DNA from: Ruminococcus sp. CAG:563
GTDB taxonomy: Bacteria; Bacillota; Clostridia; Oscillospirales; Acutalibacteraceae
Reading direction: 5' to 3'
Length of the DNA: 64,000 bases
NCBI GenBank assembly: GCA_000434915.1
Contig: FR882087.1
Location: 85,552 to 149,551, forward strand
The translations under genes and the position numbers were made by a program. The stretch's first letter is position 1. The number at the start of each line of letters is the position of its first letter. Below, one piece after another: positions 17,687 to 25,589 of this stretch. The notes beneath the pieces were generated by a model. It had not been told where the DNA came from. It saw only the letters and a program-made list of their open reading frames with translations, and did no database searches.

Positions 17687-17724
17687 TTTTTCTACAAAAT
17701 GTATTTATACATTTTGTAGAAAAA
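17687..17724. repeat. Perfect 17-bp inverted repeat upstream of a promoter
   Basis: The left arm (17687-17703) TTTTTCTACAAAATGTA is exactly complementary to the right arm (17708-17724), with spacer TTTA. No T run follows the stem on either strand in the way an intrinsic terminator needs, and the next -35 box starts six bases after it. An operator or a stability hairpin at the end of the dehydrogenase transcript are both possible. Confidence 0.75.
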
Positions 17725-17729
17725 GATTC

Positions 17730-17758
17730 TTGATTTTATGATAAATATGTGTTAGAAT
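17730..17758 (+). promoter_or_regulatory. Promoter of the zinc-ribbon membrane protein
   Basis: TTGATT at 17730-17735, 17 bases, TAGAAT at 17753-17758. GGAGG and the ATG follow at 17788-17802. Confidence 0.65.
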
Positions 17759-17799
17759 ATCCTATACGCTAAAGTGATTACTGAAATGGAGGAATCCTA

Positions 17800-18630
17800 A
17801 TGGCTGTTTGCCCGAAATGCGGAAGAAAACTTAAAATTACAGATATCAAACCCACCTGTCCGGGTTGCGGTGTCAATCTTCTCTATTACAAGATTGAAGA
17901 AAGACTTGAGGTCGACGCTATCAACGCTGAGCTTGAGCACGCAAAAACTCAGAAGAGAGTTGACCGTGCCAAGGACGCAATGTTCGGTACACCTCTTGCA
18001 ATCGTAAGACTTGTTCTTTTGGTGCTGGTTGTTGGAATGTTCTTCGTTCCGCTCGCCACGTTCCATGCAGTTGGTCCGTATTTTGACAAGACAACATCGC
18101 TCAATGCTCTTGAGATTTACAATTCGGTTTCGTCTCTTGACTTTGACGGAATGTTTGTTCTCGCAGGCTCACCTGTTCTTAAGACAAGCTTTATGTTCCT
18201 TGCCATTTCGGCTGTAACGATTGTTGTTTCTGTTCTTTGTGCATTGCTTGAGCTGATTTTCAGCTTCCTTTCAAGCTCGCCGCACGGTTTTTCGAGAAAC
18301 ATCACCCTTGCCTCCGTCGGCATTGTTTCGGCAGTTGCTTCCCTCATTACATACAAGAAATTCCTTGTAAACATTGAATCCGTTTTTAGCGGAATCATCG
18401 ACGGCTCTGTTAAGGTTGGTATTTATCTTGTAATTGCAGCATTTGTTCTTTGCATTGCAATAAACATTATCATCAAGGTTCAGCACAAGCCCATCAAGTA
18501 TAAGGACACATACGTTGACAGCGTTCCTTACGAAGTTTTCGTTGAGAAGTTCGGCATTAAAAAGTACGATATGGAATCTCTTGACGCTATCAAGGCCGAT
18601 ATGGAACAGTACAAAGTTGTTGAAGACTAA
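17800..18630 (+). CDS. Zinc-ribbon protein with four predicted membrane segments
   Basis: 276 residues. The N terminus has two CxxC pairs (CPKCGRKL at 4-11 and CPGCG at about 24-28), a zinc ribbon. A short charged helix follows, then hydrophobic segments at about 67-90, 125-155, 170-190 and 205-228, and a soluble C-terminal tail of about 45 residues. No enzyme motif. A smaller zinc-ribbon membrane protein occurs at 40037-40699, but the two differ in sequence. The gene is a single transcription unit with its own promoter and terminator. Confidence 0.75.
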   Translation: MAVCPKCGRKLKITDIKPTCPGCGVNLLYYKIEERLEVDAINAELEHAKTQKRVDRAKDAMFGTPLAIVRLVLLVLVVGMFFVPLATFHAVGPYFDKTTSLNALEIYNSVSSLDFDGMFVLAGSPVLKTSFMFLAISAVTIVVSVLCALLELIFSFLSSSPHGFSRNITLASVGIVSAVASLITYKKFLVNIESVFSGIIDGSVKVGIYLVIAAFVLCIAINIIIKVQHKPIKYKDTYVDSVPYEVFVEKFGIKKYDMESLDAIKADMEQYKVVED

Positions 18631-18643
18631 TTTATGAAAATTA

Positions 18644-18682
18644 ACGGTCATAAGGTTAAAAGCCTTATGACCGTATTTTTTT
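18644..18682 (+). terminator. Intrinsic terminator of the zinc-ribbon gene
   Basis: ACGGTCATAAGG and CCTTATGACCGT form a perfect 12-bp stem around TTAAAAG, followed by ATTTTTTT. Confidence 0.9.
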
Positions 18683-18689
18683 GCCTAAA

Positions 18690-18731
18690 ATAAATCGAGC
18701 TGCCGCTTCGGATTAACCGATTGCGACAGCT
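18690..18731 (-). terminator. Terminator of the amino acid ABC transporter operon
   Basis: On the minus strand AGCTGTCGC pairs with GCGGCAGCT (one G-U) with a longer interior loop, followed by CGATTTATTTT. It lies 20 bases after the stop of the ATPase gene. Confidence 0.65.
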
Positions 18732-18750
18732 TTTATTTATTATTAATAGA

Positions 18751-19566
18751 TTATACAAGAACCTTGGAAAGGAATTCCTTGCAGCGTTCCGTTTTGGGAT
18801 TCGAGAAAAACTCCGCCGGAGTGTTTTCCTCAACCATTCTTCCGTCGTCCATGAAAATAACTCTTGTTGCCGCCTCTTTGGCAAAGCCCATCTCGTGAGT
18901 AACAACAACCATCGTCATGTTTTCTTCCGCAAGCTCTTTCATAAGTTCAAGAACTTCGCCGACCATTTCCGGGTCAAGCGCCGACGTAGGCTCATCAAAA
19001 AGGATAACCTCCGGATGCATTGCAAGCGAACGGATAATCGCAATTCTCTGCTTCTGTCCGCCGGAAAGCGTTGACGGGTATGCGTTTGCCTTCTCTTCAA
19101 GGCCTATTCTTTTAAGAAGTGCCATTGCTTCTTCTTTTTTCTGAGCCTTGATCTCTTTTGCGCTTGGAATATTTTCCGTATACGGATGCTTTTTCATTCC
19201 GAGCTTATGGAAAAAATTATCCTTTTTAGCTTTCTTCATTTTCTTTTTCTCAACAAGATACGGAGAAAGCATTATATTTTCAAGCACCGTCTTGTTATTG
19301 AAAAGGTTAAAGTGCTGGAAAACCATTCCGATTCGCTCTCTGTAGGTGTTTATATTAACGCTGAGATCTGCAATATTAACTCCCTCAAAGATGACCTGGC
19401 CTGAGGTCGGATCCTCCATACAGTTGAGGCAACGGAGAAAGGTTGATTTTCCCGAACCCGACGGTCCGATAATAACAACTCGTTCGCCCTTTTCAATCGT
19501 TACGGAAATGTCCTTAAGAACATGATGATCGCCGAAACTTTTATTCAGCTTAACTACGTCTATCAC
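18751..19566 (-). CDS. Polar amino acid ABC transporter, ATP-binding subunit (GlnQ-like)
   Basis: 271 residues. Walker A is GPSGSGKST at about 34-42, the signature is LSGGQKQR at about 168, Walker B is [12 protein letters not shown] at about 188, with VTHEM as the H-loop. Family members are usually about 240-250 residues; the excess is a Lys-rich insertion at about 110-145 ([20 protein letters not shown] region) between the Q-loop region and the signature helix. Starts with GTG 19566 inside the end of the permease gene (17-base overlap, GAGGAAGA site). Last gene of a three-gene importer operon. Confidence 0.92.
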   Translation of the reverse strand: MIDVVKLNKSFGDHHVLKDISVTIEKGERVVIIGPSGSGKSTFLRCLNCMEDPTSGQVIFEGVNIADLSVNINTYRERIGMVFQHFNLFNNKTVLENIMLSPYLVEKKKMKKAKKDNFFHKLGMKKHPYTENIPSAKEIKAQKKEEAMALLKRIGLEEKANAYPSTLSGGQKQRIAIIRSLAMHPEVILFDEPTSALDPEMVGEVLELMKELAEENMTMVVVTHEMGFAKEAATRVIFMDDGRMVEENTPAEFFSNPKTERCKEFLSKVLV

Positions 19567-20260
19567 TCTTCCTCAGTCTCCTTTCCATAAACTTAATGCC
19601 AAGCGTGATGAGGCAAACAATTATAATATAAATGACTGCCATTACAAGGTACGGCACCATAAATTCATAGTTGTTTGTTCCGATATCGTTAAATACCTTA
19701 TACAAATCCATTGCTCCGACGAAAGAAACGATTGATGTTTCCTTAACGAGCGTGATGAACTCATTGCCGAGAGTCGGAAGAATATTCTTGATAGCCTGAG
19801 GAATAACGATTTTAAACATTGTTGTCGCATAGCTCATGCCGACCGAGCGTCCGCCCTCAAGCTGACCCGGGTCAACGGATAGAATACCGCCACGCATTAT
19901 TTCCGAAACATAAGCACCGCTGTTCAGTCCGAAAACCGTAATCGCAACATTCAGGCCGTCAATCTTAAATCCCATCAAGGGCATAAGAACATAATAGAAC
20001 ACAAGCAGCTGAACGACCATAGGCGTTCCTCTGAAAATTGCAACATAAAACGAGCATATCTTATCGAGAACTCTCGGAAGCGTCCTGTATTTCGGAAGAA
20101 CACGGATCGATGCAATCAGCGTACCGATTGCAATACCGATGAGCAAACCGATTATTGCAATTTCCATTGTATTCTTCAAGCCCGTGAGAACGTTGTGATA
20201 ACCGCCGTTGTCGATAAAGGCTTTGAGAAACTTTTCGATTTTGATATCAAAATTACCCAT
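19550..20260 (-). CDS. Polar amino acid ABC transporter, permease
   Basis: A 236-residue HisM/GlnP-type permease with about five membrane segments. The cytoplasmic coupling loop is visible as [20 protein letters not shown], followed by [20 protein letters not shown]. It should form the homodimeric channel for uptake of a polar or branched amino acid with the ATPase and lipoprotein next to it. ATG with an AGAGGA site; the gap to the binding-protein gene is 67 bases. Confidence 0.92.
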   Translation of the reverse strand: MGNFDIKIEKFLKAFIDNGGYHNVLTGLKNTMEIAIIGLLIGIAIGTLIASIRVLPKYRTLPRVLDKICSFYVAIFRGTPMVVQLLVFYYVLMPLMGFKIDGLNVAITVFGLNSGAYVSEIMRGGILSVDPGQLEGGRSVGMSYATTMFKIVIPQAIKNILPTLGNEFITLVKETSIVSFVGAMDLYKVFNDIGTNNYEFMVPYLVMAVIYIIIVCLITLGIKFMERRLRKSDRRS

Positions 20261-20327
20261 AAAAAATCCTCTTATAAGAACAAATACCCCACTTATTCAG
20301 TGGGGCTCTGCTTTTATTCCACTTTAA

Positions 20328-21182
20328 TTATGCAACTTCGTTAATCGACTTAACAATGCTGTCTGCCGGAGCAGAGTCAATAATAACGTAGTTGATGTTT
20401 CCGTTGATAAGGTCCTGAATTGCAAGAGAACCGTTCTTGTAGCCCTTGCCCGTAACCTTGAGGTTGTTTGAGGCGTAGTCGCTCTCATTGTTGATGTACA
20501 TACCGCCGGTTGTACCGTTCTGATAACCGATCTTAACAGAAGCGTCAAAGCTCTGGAGCTTTTTGAGAACATCATCGGCTGTCTTGCAATCATCAAATGT
20601 TGTATCGTCGCCCTTAACAACAACTCTCTGAGATGCCTTGTAATATGTCTTTGAGAATGTAACGGATGCTTCTCTGTCCGGATTAACCGTAAGTCCTGCC
20701 ATTGCGATATCGCACTTGTGCTGACCTACAGAAAGGCAAACAGCGTCAAAGTCCATGTTATCAATAACAAGCTCTTTACCAAGCTCATCGGCAAGAAGCT
20801 TAGCGATCTCCATATCAATACCTGCGTATGAATCGCCTACAGTGTACTCAAACGGCTCAAAAGCGGCGTTTGTTGCAACAACGAGCTGATCCTTTGAAGA
20901 ATCCTTAGCGGCCGACTTAACAAGTACCGGCTCACCACCGCTAGAGTAACGAGAGCAAATCTCATCAAATGTGCCGTTGCTCAATATCTTGTCAATAAAT
21001 GCATTTGTCTTTTCAAGAAGCTCCGGCTGTGCCTTATCAACACCGAATGCATAGTTTTCATTAGTAAGGTCGATACCAATAACCTTTGCTGCCTTAACAT
21101 CGTCTTTCTTACCGCAGCCTGCAAGCATTGCAACACTTGCAATAAGTACTAATGACATTACAATAGCTATAAATTTTTTCAT
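20328..21182 (-). CDS. Amino acid-binding lipoprotein with circularly permuted order
   Basis: 284 residues from ATG 21182 (AGAGGAGG site). Lipobox LAGCG with Cys23. Residues about 33-81 (KVIGIDLTNENYAFGVDKAQ through NGTFDEICSRY) are what normally closes an amino acid-binding protein of this family. The usual N-lobe start, LVVATNAAFEPFEY, appears only at about 100, and the protein ends at IIDSAPADSIVKSINEVA, just where the displaced block would normally follow. So the family fold seems present but permuted, with the old termini joined by a linker at about 82-98. Ligand-binding features (DFDAVCLSVG, MAGLTVNPDREASVTFS, GTTGGMYI) are intact. First gene of the importer operon. Confidence 0.88.
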   Translation of the reverse strand: MKKFIAIVMSLVLIASVAMLAGCGKKDDVKAAKVIGIDLTNENYAFGVDKAQPELLEKTNAFIDKILSNGTFDEICSRYSSGGEPVLVKSAAKDSSKDQLVVATNAAFEPFEYTVGDSYAGIDMEIAKLLADELGKELVIDNMDFDAVCLSVGQHKCDIAMAGLTVNPDREASVTFSKTYYKASQRVVVKGDDTTFDDCKTADDVLKKLQSFDASVKIGYQNGTTGGMYINNESDYASNNLKVTGKGYKNGSLAIQDLINGNINYVIIDSAPADSIVKSINEVA

Positions 21183-21215
21183 AGTTTTGTCCTCCTCTGT
21201 TTTTTTGACGTGAAC

Positions 21216-21244
21216 AATATACCACTTTATACTGAATATGTCAA
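21216..21244 (-). promoter_or_regulatory. Promoter of the amino acid importer operon
   Basis: Minus strand TTGACA (21244-21239), 17 bases, TATATT (21221-21216). It lies downstream of the in-frame Met at 21248, which supports the start at 21182. Confidence 0.8.
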
Positions 21245-21295
21245 GCAAAAAACGAATATTTATTCATAAATATTATTATTTTTGATTTAAAGGTG

Positions 21296-21447
21296 AGAAT
21301 GTACAGTTGAAGTGTGCGAATTGCTTCGCAAGATTTTTCGTCAGGCTGTGCAAAAAACTTGCGGGCTTGCTAACGCAAGTCAAAAGGGTTTTGTGCAGCA
21401 TGGCGGAAACATATTCAAGCAGGGCGTGCGCTTCAATTGTGCGTTCT
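21296..21447 (+). repeat. 152-base imperfect inverted repeat, possible MITE or structured RNA
   Basis: The ends (AGAATGTACAGTTGAAG and the complement of AGAACGCACAATTGAAG) differ only at C/T and A/G positions, which become G-U pairs in RNA read from the plus strand. A second paired block (CTGTGCAAAA with TTTTGTGCAG) lies further in, and a central hairpin ACTTGCG/CGCAAGT closes the structure. The right end covers the last codons of the YhcH gene. No transposase is present. Confidence 0.65.
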
Positions 21448-21891
21448 TACCTTAAATACTATTTTCAAAACATTGTTGATGTTTTTGTGCATAATATTAG
21501 GTCTGTGTCCGTCCTCAGGGAAAAGTATAGCGCACTGATCACCGCCGAGTGTGACTGTCGAAAGCTCGGTGCCCTCATAGAAAGCGATATCGTCGCCTCT
21601 TTCAAAGCCGTTATCCGTCATATTGAGCGAATCGATCGGCGCCCAGTCCATTTCCTCACTGCCGTCGAGAACGATCTGGAGGTCTATGTATTTTCTGTGG
21701 CTCTCAAATTTTCTCTGCTCCCTCGGCTCGGTATCATAGCGGCTGACTGCGGCAAAAAGGTCGTCGCCGTGAATATCGTATCTGTCGGGCTTCATGTCCG
21801 TCTTTTTGAAGTTTTCAATAAAGGTCATAATGTCCTTTGCATGTGGAATTTCGCTGTAAGAATCCAGCTTGTCAATCGTTGTTACTATCAT
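21433..21891 (-). CDS. YhcH/YjgK/YiaL family protein
   Basis: A 152-residue cupin-like protein of the YhcH family (DUF386), linked in other bacteria to sialic acid and other sugar metabolism, with no firmly proven reaction. Visible family signatures are the RYDTEPREQRKFESHRKYID block with conserved Glu/His, LQIVLDG, and a late AILFPEDGHRPNIM with His. The last four residues and TGA are supplied by the inverted-repeat element at 21296-21447, so the natural C terminus may be altered. It lies 24 bases after the ABC exporter gene and is probably co-transcribed with it. Confidence 0.88.
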   Translation of the reverse strand: MIVTTIDKLDSYSEIPHAKDIMTFIENFKKTDMKPDRYDIHGDDLFAAVSRYDTEPREQRKFESHRKYIDLQIVLDGSEEMDWAPIDSLNMTDNGFERGDDIAFYEGTELSTVTLGGDQCAILFPEDGHRPNIMHKNINNVLKIVFKVRTHN

Positions 21892-21915
21892 GATAATCTT
21901 CCTTTCATGTTTTTA

Positions 21916-23646
21916 TTACATCTCGGCCTTAATTCTGTCCGAATTAACATTGCAAAGCTTTGCATAAATTCCGCCAAGCTTCAGAAGCTCGTTATGCGTA
22001 CCCTGCTCGGCAATTCGGCCGTTCTCAAGGACGATTATATTATCCGCTTTCATAACCGTTGAAAGCCTGTGAGCAATAACAATCACCGTGCGGCTCTTTG
22101 AAAGCTCGTCAATCGCCTGCTGAATGAGTGCTTCCGTCTCGTTGTCGACCGCCGACGTTGCCTCGTCAAGAATCAGAATCGGTGAATTTTTGAGCACAGC
22201 TCTTGCGATTGCAATTCTCTGCTTCTGTCCTCCCGAGAGGCGAACGCCCCTCTCACCGATTATTGTATCATATCCGTCCGGCATTTTGCAAACAAAATCG
22301 CTCACTCTCGCCGTTTCCGCCGCCTTCACTATCTCATCATGGCTCGCCGAGGGATTTCCGTAAGCAATGTTGTCATAAATTGAACCGTTGAAAAGGAAAA
22401 CGTCCTGCAAAACCATTGAAATGTTTTCTCTGAGCGATTTAACCGTTATATCTCTAATATCTTTACCGTCAAGGCGTACCGAGCCGCTGACGGGGTCATA
22501 AAATCTCTCCATGAGCGAAACGATCGTTGACTTGCCTACTCCCGTTGCTCCGACGAACGCAACCATTTTTCCGGACTCGACCTTGAACGAAATATCCTTG
22601 AGCACAGGCTCGTTTTCATTATAATAAAACGAAACATGGTCAAACTCTATATCACCATTTGCCCTGCCGATATTCTCGGCATTCTCGCTGCCCTTCATTT
22701 CCGACTCCATATCGAGAATACTCAGCACTCTGTGACCGCCAGCAAATGCATTCTGCATATCTTCAATAATTCTTGAAAGTGCCGCTATCGGCGAATAGAA
22801 AAGAGAAAGATACATAAAGAAACCGACAACGTCGGAAACGGAAAGCACATCCTTCAGTGCAAGCGTTCCGCCGATTCCCATAACAAGCACCGAACCGACC
22901 GAAGTAAGAAATTCAATTGTCGGGAAGAAAATCGAAGCAACAAAATTTGCACGGACATTGGCAAAACTGTACCGCTTGCAATACTCCTTCATACTCATAT
23001 ACTCTTCGGCTTCCCTGCCAAAAGACTGAATCTCACGGATTCCCGAAATATTGTCCTGAACCTTGCCGTTGACCTCGGCAAGCACCTCTTGGTTGCGTTT
23101 GAAAAGAGCATGAACCTTGCCTGAAAATTTCATTGTTACAAATAAAATCAGCGGGATAGGAATAAGCGAAATTGCTGCAAGAATCGGATTGATTGAAAAA
23201 ATCATTATTGCAACCATTATAACAATTAGAATGTTTGAAAGAAGATCGGGCAAAGCATGAGCGATAAGCGTTTCCATGTTTCTTGAATCGTTTATGACTC
23301 GGCTCATTATTTCGCCGGTTTGTTTATCGCCGAAAAATCTCATTGAAAGTGATTGCAACTTATTATAAACATCAAGCATCATATCGCCGACGAAATTCCA
23401 TGCGGCAACGTGAGCCTTGTATTTTGATACGAATGTCAGCAATGCTTTAACTATGTACGATAAGAGTATTACTGCCGCAAACACAAGGACACGTTCCTTT
23501 GTCGCAGTTCCGTCAGTCAAGGCTCCCGTCAGCCTGCGAACCGCATCCGGCATAACAAGGCTGACGACGGAAGATCCGAGCAAGGCGAGCACGGTCAATA
23601 TAAGCGCGCCCTTATACGGTGCAGCCATTTTGAGATATCTTTTCAT
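21916..23646 (-). CDS. ABC exporter half-transporter (membrane and ATPase domains fused)
   Basis: About 576 residues, MsbA/LmrA-like. Six membrane segments span about 15-300; the nucleotide-binding domain has GATGVGKST (Walker A, about 362), [14 protein letters not shown] (signature, about 466), ILILDEATSAVD (Walker B) and an AHRLST H-loop. As a half-transporter it must dimerise; substrate unknown (lipid, drug or peptide). The start is ambiguous: ATG at 23646 has GAAGGA too close, and a TTG three codons earlier (23655) is possible. A good promoter lies at 23685-23713. The YhcH gene follows. Confidence 0.92.
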   Translation of the reverse strand: MKRYLKMAAPYKGALILTVLALLGSSVVSLVMPDAVRRLTGALTDGTATKERVLVFAAVILLSYIVKALLTFVSKYKAHVAAWNFVGDMMLDVYNKLQSLSMRFFGDKQTGEIMSRVINDSRNMETLIAHALPDLLSNILIVIMVAIMIFSINPILAAISLIPIPLILFVTMKFSGKVHALFKRNQEVLAEVNGKVQDNISGIREIQSFGREAEEYMSMKEYCKRYSFANVRANFVASIFFPTIEFLTSVGSVLVMGIGGTLALKDVLSVSDVVGFFMYLSLFYSPIAALSRIIEDMQNAFAGGHRVLSILDMESEMKGSENAENIGRANGDIEFDHVSFYYNENEPVLKDISFKVESGKMVAFVGATGVGKSTIVSLMERFYDPVSGSVRLDGKDIRDITVKSLRENISMVLQDVFLFNGSIYDNIAYGNPSASHDEIVKAAETARVSDFVCKMPDGYDTIIGERGVRLSGGQKQRIAIARAVLKNSPILILDEATSAVDNETEALIQQAIDELSKSRTVIVIAHRLSTVMKADNIIVLENGRIAEQGTHNELLKLGGIYAKLCNVNSDRIKAEM

Positions 23647-23684
23647 GTCCTTCAATTTATCAACCCCATAAATTTATATAAACT

Positions 23685-23713
23685 ATTTTATATTCTTTCT
23701 TTCGCTTTTTCAA
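23685..23713 (-). promoter_or_regulatory. Promoter of the ABC exporter gene
   Basis: Minus strand TTGAAA (23713-23708), 17 bases, TAAAAT (23690-23685). Confidence 0.65.
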
Positions 23714-23723
23714 GGGTTATTTT

Positions 23724-23752
23724 AAAAAAGGCTGTCGCCGAAGCAACAGCCC
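23724..23752 (-). terminator. Intrinsic terminator of the flavoprotein gene
   Basis: Minus strand GGCTGTTGCTTCGGCGACAGCC hairpin followed by TTTTTTA, about ten bases after the stop at 23761. Confidence 0.88.
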
Positions 23753-23760
23753 TTAATTAT

Positions 23761-25122
23761 TTATTCATTGTCCTCGCCCGGTATTTTGTCCGTCTTAATT
23801 GACTCAAAGAATTCATTGTAATGTTCGGCCCACTTTTCAACGTCCTCACGGTCGTATTTCGCCGGAAACAGCGGTTCAACAAGTTTTTCTCTGCCGAACC
23901 AGCCGACCATTTTCAGCCCCTTGTTTCTCAGCTCGGGCATTTCGTTGAGAAGCTTCAATTTATTCTTTATCGTTGAAACAATGTTGTTCTTTCTCAAATA
24001 TTCAATTTTTCCCGTATTAAGCTCAGCAAGCTCCTCGGCGGTCAGAATTCCGCTGGCCATGAAATCGCTGACATCCTTCGCTGTAAGATACTGAAGAAGA
24101 TTTTTTTCAAGTGCAACAGTGCATGCGGCAAAACCGATTTCGTGGAAAAAGTCATGCTCATATTTCCAAAGCGTGTCACAGTTAAACAAGCCGTCTTTGT
24201 CCGCTTCAACGGCTCTTGCAAGGATTGTACCCGCCTTGATGGAATAGCCGATTCCTGAGCCTTTGAGCGGAATTGTCATGTATGCGCTGTCACCGACTGC
24301 GGCATAGCCGTCCGCAACGAAAACCGCCAGCGGCTGCCGAACGGGAATATCAACGACCTTACCGCCACGAATAAGCTCACGACCGACATGCTCATTTTTT
24401 GCACAAACAAAATCAAGATTTTCCTTTATATCCTCTTCCGTTACCTCGCCGAATCTTGCAATAAGAATATCCGCACTGTCAGGCTCTGTAATAAGCCATG
24501 TAAAGCCGACCGTTCCGCTGGCATTGACGTAAACATAATATCTGTGCTCGGGGTCGGGCTTACCCTCAATTCGATTATAATATGCACGGTAAACATGAAG
24601 TCGGTCAAAATTGCCCGGCTCTTTCTGAATATGAGTAAAATCAGGCAAATTGCGACGTACAGGTGAATCAATTCCGCACGCGTCGATAACAAGATCCGCA
24701 AGCCTTATGCCCTGCGACGCCATTATGCCGATAATTCGGCTGCCGAGAACAACAGGCTCACGCACCTCACAGTTAAATTCAAAGTGCACCCCGGCCTTTT
24801 CACAAAGGTCAATAAGAAAAGCCAAAAGCTCACGCCGTTCGACAATGAGTGTCGAGGCACCCTTTTCTTCGGGAAGTGTAACAGGTGCAACCGTTTCATC
24901 AATCGGAACAAGCGTTATCACATTGTTAGGGGCATGCCAATCCTCCGGGTACTCAATTCCCGCATAGTCAAAGTATGCGGCGTCCACAGGGTCTTTCTGG
25001 TCATAACCGAGATTTTCACGAGCGTGACGCTCATAAACCGTAACCTTATGGCCAAGCTGTGCAAGCTTCCATGCGGCAACCAGTCCGCCGTGACCTGCTC
25101 CCGCTACAATAATTTCAGACAT
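23761..25122 (-). CDS. FAD-dependent oxidoreductase, geranylgeranyl reductase/halogenase-like
   Basis: 453 residues. A Rossmann FAD site opens the protein (VAGAGHGGLVAAWKLAQLGH, about 5-24, then VYERH), and a second FAD motif VGDSAYMTIPLKGSGIGYSI is at about 269-288. This arrangement is that of the geranylgeranyl reductase, FixC and halogenase group (single-component FAD proteins of about 400-450 residues). Substrate unknown; a role on polyprenoids, quinones or a fatty acid double bond is possible. Start at ATG 25122 with AGAGGTG; the frame extends upstream, but that part is occupied by the promoter at 25159-25187. Confidence 0.85.
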   Translation of the reverse strand: MSEIIVAGAGHGGLVAAWKLAQLGHKVTVYERHARENLGYDQKDPVDAAYFDYAGIEYPEDWHAPNNVITLVPIDETVAPVTLPEEKGASTLIVERRELLAFLIDLCEKAGVHFEFNCEVREPVVLGSRIIGIMASQGIRLADLVIDACGIDSPVRRNLPDFTHIQKEPGNFDRLHVYRAYYNRIEGKPDPEHRYYVYVNASGTVGFTWLITEPDSADILIARFGEVTEEDIKENLDFVCAKNEHVGRELIRGGKVVDIPVRQPLAVFVADGYAAVGDSAYMTIPLKGSGIGYSIKAGTILARAVEADKDGLFNCDTLWKYEHDFFHEIGFAACTVALEKNLLQYLTAKDVSDFMASGILTAEELAELNTGKIEYLRKNNIVSTIKNKLKLLNEMPELRNKGLKMVGWFGREKLVEPLFPAKYDREDVEKWAEHYNEFFESIKTDKIPGEDNE

Positions 25123-25158
25123 TTTGTGCACCTCTTCTCTTAATTGTTTTATATTTTC

Positions 25159-25187
25159 ATTATACCCAAATTCAAAGTCTATGTCAA
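25159..25187 (-). promoter_or_regulatory. Promoter of the flavoprotein gene
   Basis: Minus strand TTGACA (25187-25182), 17 bases, TATAAT (25164-25159): a full consensus match. Confidence 0.85.
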
Positions 25188-25260
25188 CTTTGGGCAAACA
25201 ATACTTGCACATTGTAAAAAACTCACAGAGTTAAAAAAATAACTTTTTTTATAAAAACTC

Positions 25261-25289
25261 TTGCTTTTTTCTTCAAAATATATTAGAAT
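25261..25289 (+). promoter_or_regulatory. Promoter of tRNA-Thr
   Basis: TTGCTT at 25261-25266, 17 bases, TAGAAT at 25284-25289, about 27 bases before the tRNA. Confidence 0.6.
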
Positions 25290-25315
25290 ATTTGTCGTTG
25301 ACAATTTCAGCAGAT

Positions 25316-25391
25316 GCTACTGTGGCTCAGTTGGTAGAGCAGCTCATTCGTAATGAGCAGGTCGTCGGTTCGAGTCCGACCAGTAGCTCCA
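25316..25391 (+). tRNA. tRNA-Thr (anticodon CGU)
   Basis: A complete cloverleaf: acceptor GCTACTG/CAGTAGC, D-arm GCTC/GAGC with AGTTGGTA loop, anticodon stem GCTCA/TGAGC with loop TTCGTAA (anticodon CGT), T-arm GTCGG/CCGAC with TTCGAGT loop, discriminator T and an encoded CCA at 25389-25391. It is a single-gene unit with its own promoter and terminator. Confidence 0.96.
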
Positions 25392-25436
25392 AGCCGCAAA
25401 CCTTTGTACATTCAAGGGCTTGCGGCTTTTTCTCTT
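25391..25436 (+). terminator. Intrinsic terminator of tRNA-Thr
   Basis: AGCCGCAA and TTGCGGCT arms with a 20-base loop, followed by TTTTCTCTT. Confidence 0.8.
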
Positions 25437-25512
25437 ATCAACGCTGTGAAAGCACATTAATCCGATAATAACAAATTCTCTGCAAAGCCGTTTTTCATGA
25501 AAATTATTATAA

Positions 25513-25555
25513 GTAAAAAGACTGCGAATTCAGCTTTTTCATGATTCGCAGTCTT
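25513..25555 (-). terminator. Intrinsic terminator of the hydrogenase operon
   Basis: Minus strand AAGACTGCGAAT/ATTCGCAGTCTT, a near 12-bp stem, followed by TTTTTACTT, about 35 bases after the HydB stop. Confidence 0.82.
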
Positions 25556-25589
25556 CGATTTTATGCAGTTTGTGTTATTGTCCTTAATT

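Noticed and set aside
21307..22062. Long plus-strand frame of 251 codons
   Set aside because: It runs antisense to the YhcH gene and the end of the ABC exporter, begins inside the inverted repeat and has no family pattern or ribosome site.
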